Source of the DNA: Methanosarcinales archaeon
GTDB lineage: Archaea; Halobacteriota; Methanosarcinia; Methanosarcinales; Methanogasteraceae
Direction of reading: 5' to 3'
Length of the DNA stretch: 6,791 nt
Assembly: GCA_030609345.1 (NCBI GenBank)
Contig: JAUWCK010000060.1
Span: 1-6,791, forward strand
Position 1 is the stretch's first letter, and each line of letters starts with the position of its first letter. The notes under the pieces are model-generated. The model ran no database searches and was not told the origin of the DNA. It saw only the letters and a list, made by a program, of their open reading frames with translations. Below, one piece after another: positions 5,506-6,791 of this stretch. Both the position numbers and the translations under genes were made by a program.

Positions 5506-6291
5506 ATGAACATCAAAGACACATTCACTGAACTGAAAACCCGAAACGAGGGTGCGCTCATCGCATACATCTGCGCGGGCGACCCGACACCAGACGACAC
5601 AGTGGCGATCGTGCACGCACTGGTACGCGGCGGCGCGGACGTGATCGAACTGGGACTCCCGTTCTCAGACCCGATCGCTGACGGTCCGACGATTCAGGCA
5701 TCGATCGAACGGGCGCTTGATGCTGGCATGAACCCTGACATATTCTTCGATCTTGTCAGATCGCTTGACGTTTCTGTTCCGCTTGTGGTGATGACCTACT
5801 ACAACCTCATATTCAAGCGCGGGCTCGAACGATTCGTACGCGACTGTGTAAAGAGCGGGATATCCGGTATCATCGTTCCTGATCTTCCGGTCGAGGAGTC
5901 GGAGGATCTCGCCACGCAGTGCATGGCGCACGGGGTTGATCTCATCTTCCTGATCGCGCCGACCACGTACCCGGAACGGATGGAGAGAATCGCGGACAGA
6001 GGTTCCGGTTTCATCTATCTCGTTGCAAGAACCGGTGTCACCGGTGCAAGGGATGACGTCGCAGCATCGACGCTCTCCTTAATCGATCTCGTGCGCGGCA
6101 CAACCCGGACAACGACGCCGCTTGCAGTCGGATTCGGCATATCGACGCCGGATCAGGCATCCGCCATCATAGAAGCGGGTGCAGACGGCGTGATCGTCGG
6201 TTCTGCGTTCGTGAACATCATCGCAGACCGCACAAACGTACCCGAACGCATCGAAGAACTTACACGGGAACTGAAATCCGCTGTGATATGA
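5506..6291 (+). CDS. trpA: Tryptophan synthase alpha subunit
   Basis: TrpA cleaves indole-3-glycerol phosphate to indole and glyceraldehyde 3-phosphate, and passes indole to TrpB, which joins it to serine to make tryptophan. The 261-aa length fits the family's single TIM barrel. It contains the TrpA signature VIELGLPFSDPIADGPTIQ with both catalytic acids, Glu48 and Asp59, matching Glu49 and Asp60 of the Salmonella enzyme shifted by one. Other family segments are ALIAYICAGDP (17-27), GISGIIVPDLPVEE, FIYLVARTGVTGAR (flexible loop 6 region), and the phosphate-binding VGFGIS and GVIVGSAFV near the end. I chose ATG 5506 because it matches usual TrpA N-termini and residue numbering. ATG 5470 in the same frame would add 12 residues, and neither has a strong SD. 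No other trp gene lies in the window: the upstream neighbour is divergent and the downstream one convergent, so this trpA is transcribed alone from its own promoter. Confidence 0.95.
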   Translation: MNIKDTFTELKTRNEGALIAYICAGDPTPDDTVAIVHALVRGGADVIELGLPFSDPIADGPTIQASIERALDAGMNPDIFFDLVRSLDVSVPLVVMTYYNLIFKRGLERFVRDCVKSGISGIIVPDLPVEESEDLATQCMAHGVDLIFLIAPTTYPERMERIADRGSGFIYLVARTGVTGARDDVAASTLSLIDLVRGTTRTTTPLAVGFGISTPDQASAIIEAGADGVIVGSAFVNIIADRTNVPERIEELTRELKSAVI

Positions 6292-6308
6292 TATCTGATA
6301 TCACGGCG
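6279..6308. repeat. Inverted repeat spanning the convergent stop codons of trpA and the 117-aa gene
   Basis: An 11-pair stem (6279-6289 with 6298-6308, one T-G wobble on the plus strand) encloses the 8-base loop GATATCTG. The core GTGATAT / ATATCAC is perfect. It covers the last codons and stop of trpA (TGA, 6289-6291) and the stop of the opposing gene (6303-6301), which are only 9 nt apart. No T-tract follows on either strand, so it may be a two-way 3'-end stabiliser or weak terminator rather than a canonical one. Confidence 0.45.
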
Positions 6309-6654
6309 TTGTCGGTGGATTTACCTCTTCATCCACATATCCCACCGTCTCAATCTCGATCTTAATGCCTTCCGAATCCACAGAGATTGGGGGATTCGGG
6401 TTCATCACGGTTCCGCCGCCTTTTGAGACGAGTAACCCCTCATGTACCAGCTGGTCGGCGGTCTGCGCAATCTCTTTATCATCGATCTCCCCAAAGACGT
6501 TCTTGAACAGATCGATGATGTCAAGTATCTGGACGCCGCTTAATCCTCTGGGTTTCATGTATTCGGCATACGCATCGTTGTCTGCAAGCACATTGACAAC
6601 GAACATAACCCTGCACCTGTTCTCAAAGAAGAGATCATCTTCGCTCAGTTCCAT
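6301..6654 (-). CDS. Unrecognised 117-aa protein, possibly a winged-helix fold, downstream of a TRAM gene
   Basis: I do not recognise this family. The protein is acidic and soluble, with no signal peptide or membrane helix and a single cysteine (C14). Residues 5-30 look helical (FFENRCRVMFVVNVLAD). Residues 39-80 give helix, helix and a possible recognition helix (SGVQILDIIDLFKNVFG, then DDKEIAQTADQLVHEGLLV) followed by a glycine-rich turn (SKGGG). This could be a winged helix, but that is a shape guess. The tail from about 85 is Pro-rich with a strand (GIKIEIETVGYV) and ends in NPPTTP. The ATG at 6654 follows a strong SD, GGGGGAA (6663-6657). It lies 18 nt after the TRAM gene's stop on the same strand, so the two are probably co-transcribed. 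It converges on trpA with 9 nt between stop codons. Confidence 0.7.
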   Translation of the reverse strand: MELSEDDLFFENRCRVMFVVNVLADNDAYAEYMKPRGLSGVQILDIIDLFKNVFGEIDDKEIAQTADQLVHEGLLVSKGGGTVMNPNPPISVDSEGIKIEIETVGYVDEEVNPPTTP

Positions 6655-6672
6655 TATTCCCCCATTCGATCA

Positions 6673-6789
6673 CTATGATTTCCGTTCGAGCAGTTCAGCG
6701 AATGCGAGTGTGCCGGAGATGCTCTTGATTTTTATTTTTACGATCTCACCTTTGATCGTCTTCGGGACGTAGATGGTATATTTGTCGAT
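6673..6789 (-). CDS. TRAM-domain protein, C-terminal part (partial)
   Basis: A minus-strand frame enters from the right edge and ends at TAG (6675-6673), followed directly by an in-frame TGA. The 38 visible residues ([20 protein letters not shown], then [13 protein letters not shown]) match the end of a TRAM domain: strand, VP-x(4)-GE turn, basic strand, then the AFAE strand. TRAM is an OB-like RNA-binding fold found in tRNA-modifying enzymes and in small stand-alone archaeal proteins, some reported to act as RNA chaperones or to be cold-induced. Because the N-terminal part is outside the window, I cannot tell whether this is a stand-alone TRAM protein or the end of a larger enzyme. The gene ends 18 nt before the start of the 117-aa gene. 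Confidence 0.75.
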   Translation of the reverse strand: MDKYTIYVPKTIKGEIVKIKIKSISGTLAFAELLERKS

Positions 6790-6791
6790 CT

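Overview
The window most likely comes from a euryarchaeon, probably in the methanogen / Archaeoglobus / ANME part of the tree. I infer this from five things: a TRAM-domain protein of the small archaeal type, a secreted Lon-type (S16) serine protease with no ATPase domain, a CetZ-like tubulin homologue, an archaeal ArsR-like regulator, and TATA-box promoters that give leaderless or nearly leaderless starts. I cannot name the species. Base composition is close to even, with many GATC and CGATCG sites.

Layout. Bases 1-193 (+) hold the last 63 codons of a gene that looks like an ABC-transporter substrate-binding protein. It ends in a neat hairpin plus T-tract terminator. Five genes then lie tandemly on the minus strand, read from right to left: a secreted, membrane-anchored Lon-like protease (5329-3509); a secreted CARDB-like protein with a C-terminal membrane anchor (3453-2287); a CetZ-like tubulin/FtsZ-superfamily protein (2271-1171); an unrecognised 91-aa protein (1164-889); and an ArsR-like winged-helix protein (882-358). 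The last four genes have gaps of 15, 6 and 6 nt, and stop codons merge with the next Shine-Dalgarno site, so they read as one operon. The protease gene has its own promoter, and a 55-nt gap with a possible second promoter separates it from the operon. Divergent to the protease, trpA (5506-6291, +) encodes the alpha subunit of tryptophan synthase, with no other trp gene in view. It converges on an unrecognised 117-aa gene (6654-6301, -), which lies 18 nt downstream of the truncated end of a TRAM-domain gene (6789-6673, -).

The most interesting region is the minus-strand cluster. A cytoplasmic GTPase of the tubulin fold is encoded immediately after a single-pass surface protein with a short basic cytoplasmic tail, and near a second single-pass surface protein carrying a Lon-type catalytic domain. 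The tubulin homologue has a GQCGN motif at the same residue numbers as eukaryotic tubulins but a degenerate T4 loop. A reasonable but unproven inference is a membrane-linked cytoskeletal or envelope-shaping module, with the 91-aa protein as accessory factor and the winged-helix protein as regulator. TrpA, the TRAM protein and the transporter fragment look like ordinary housekeeping genes.
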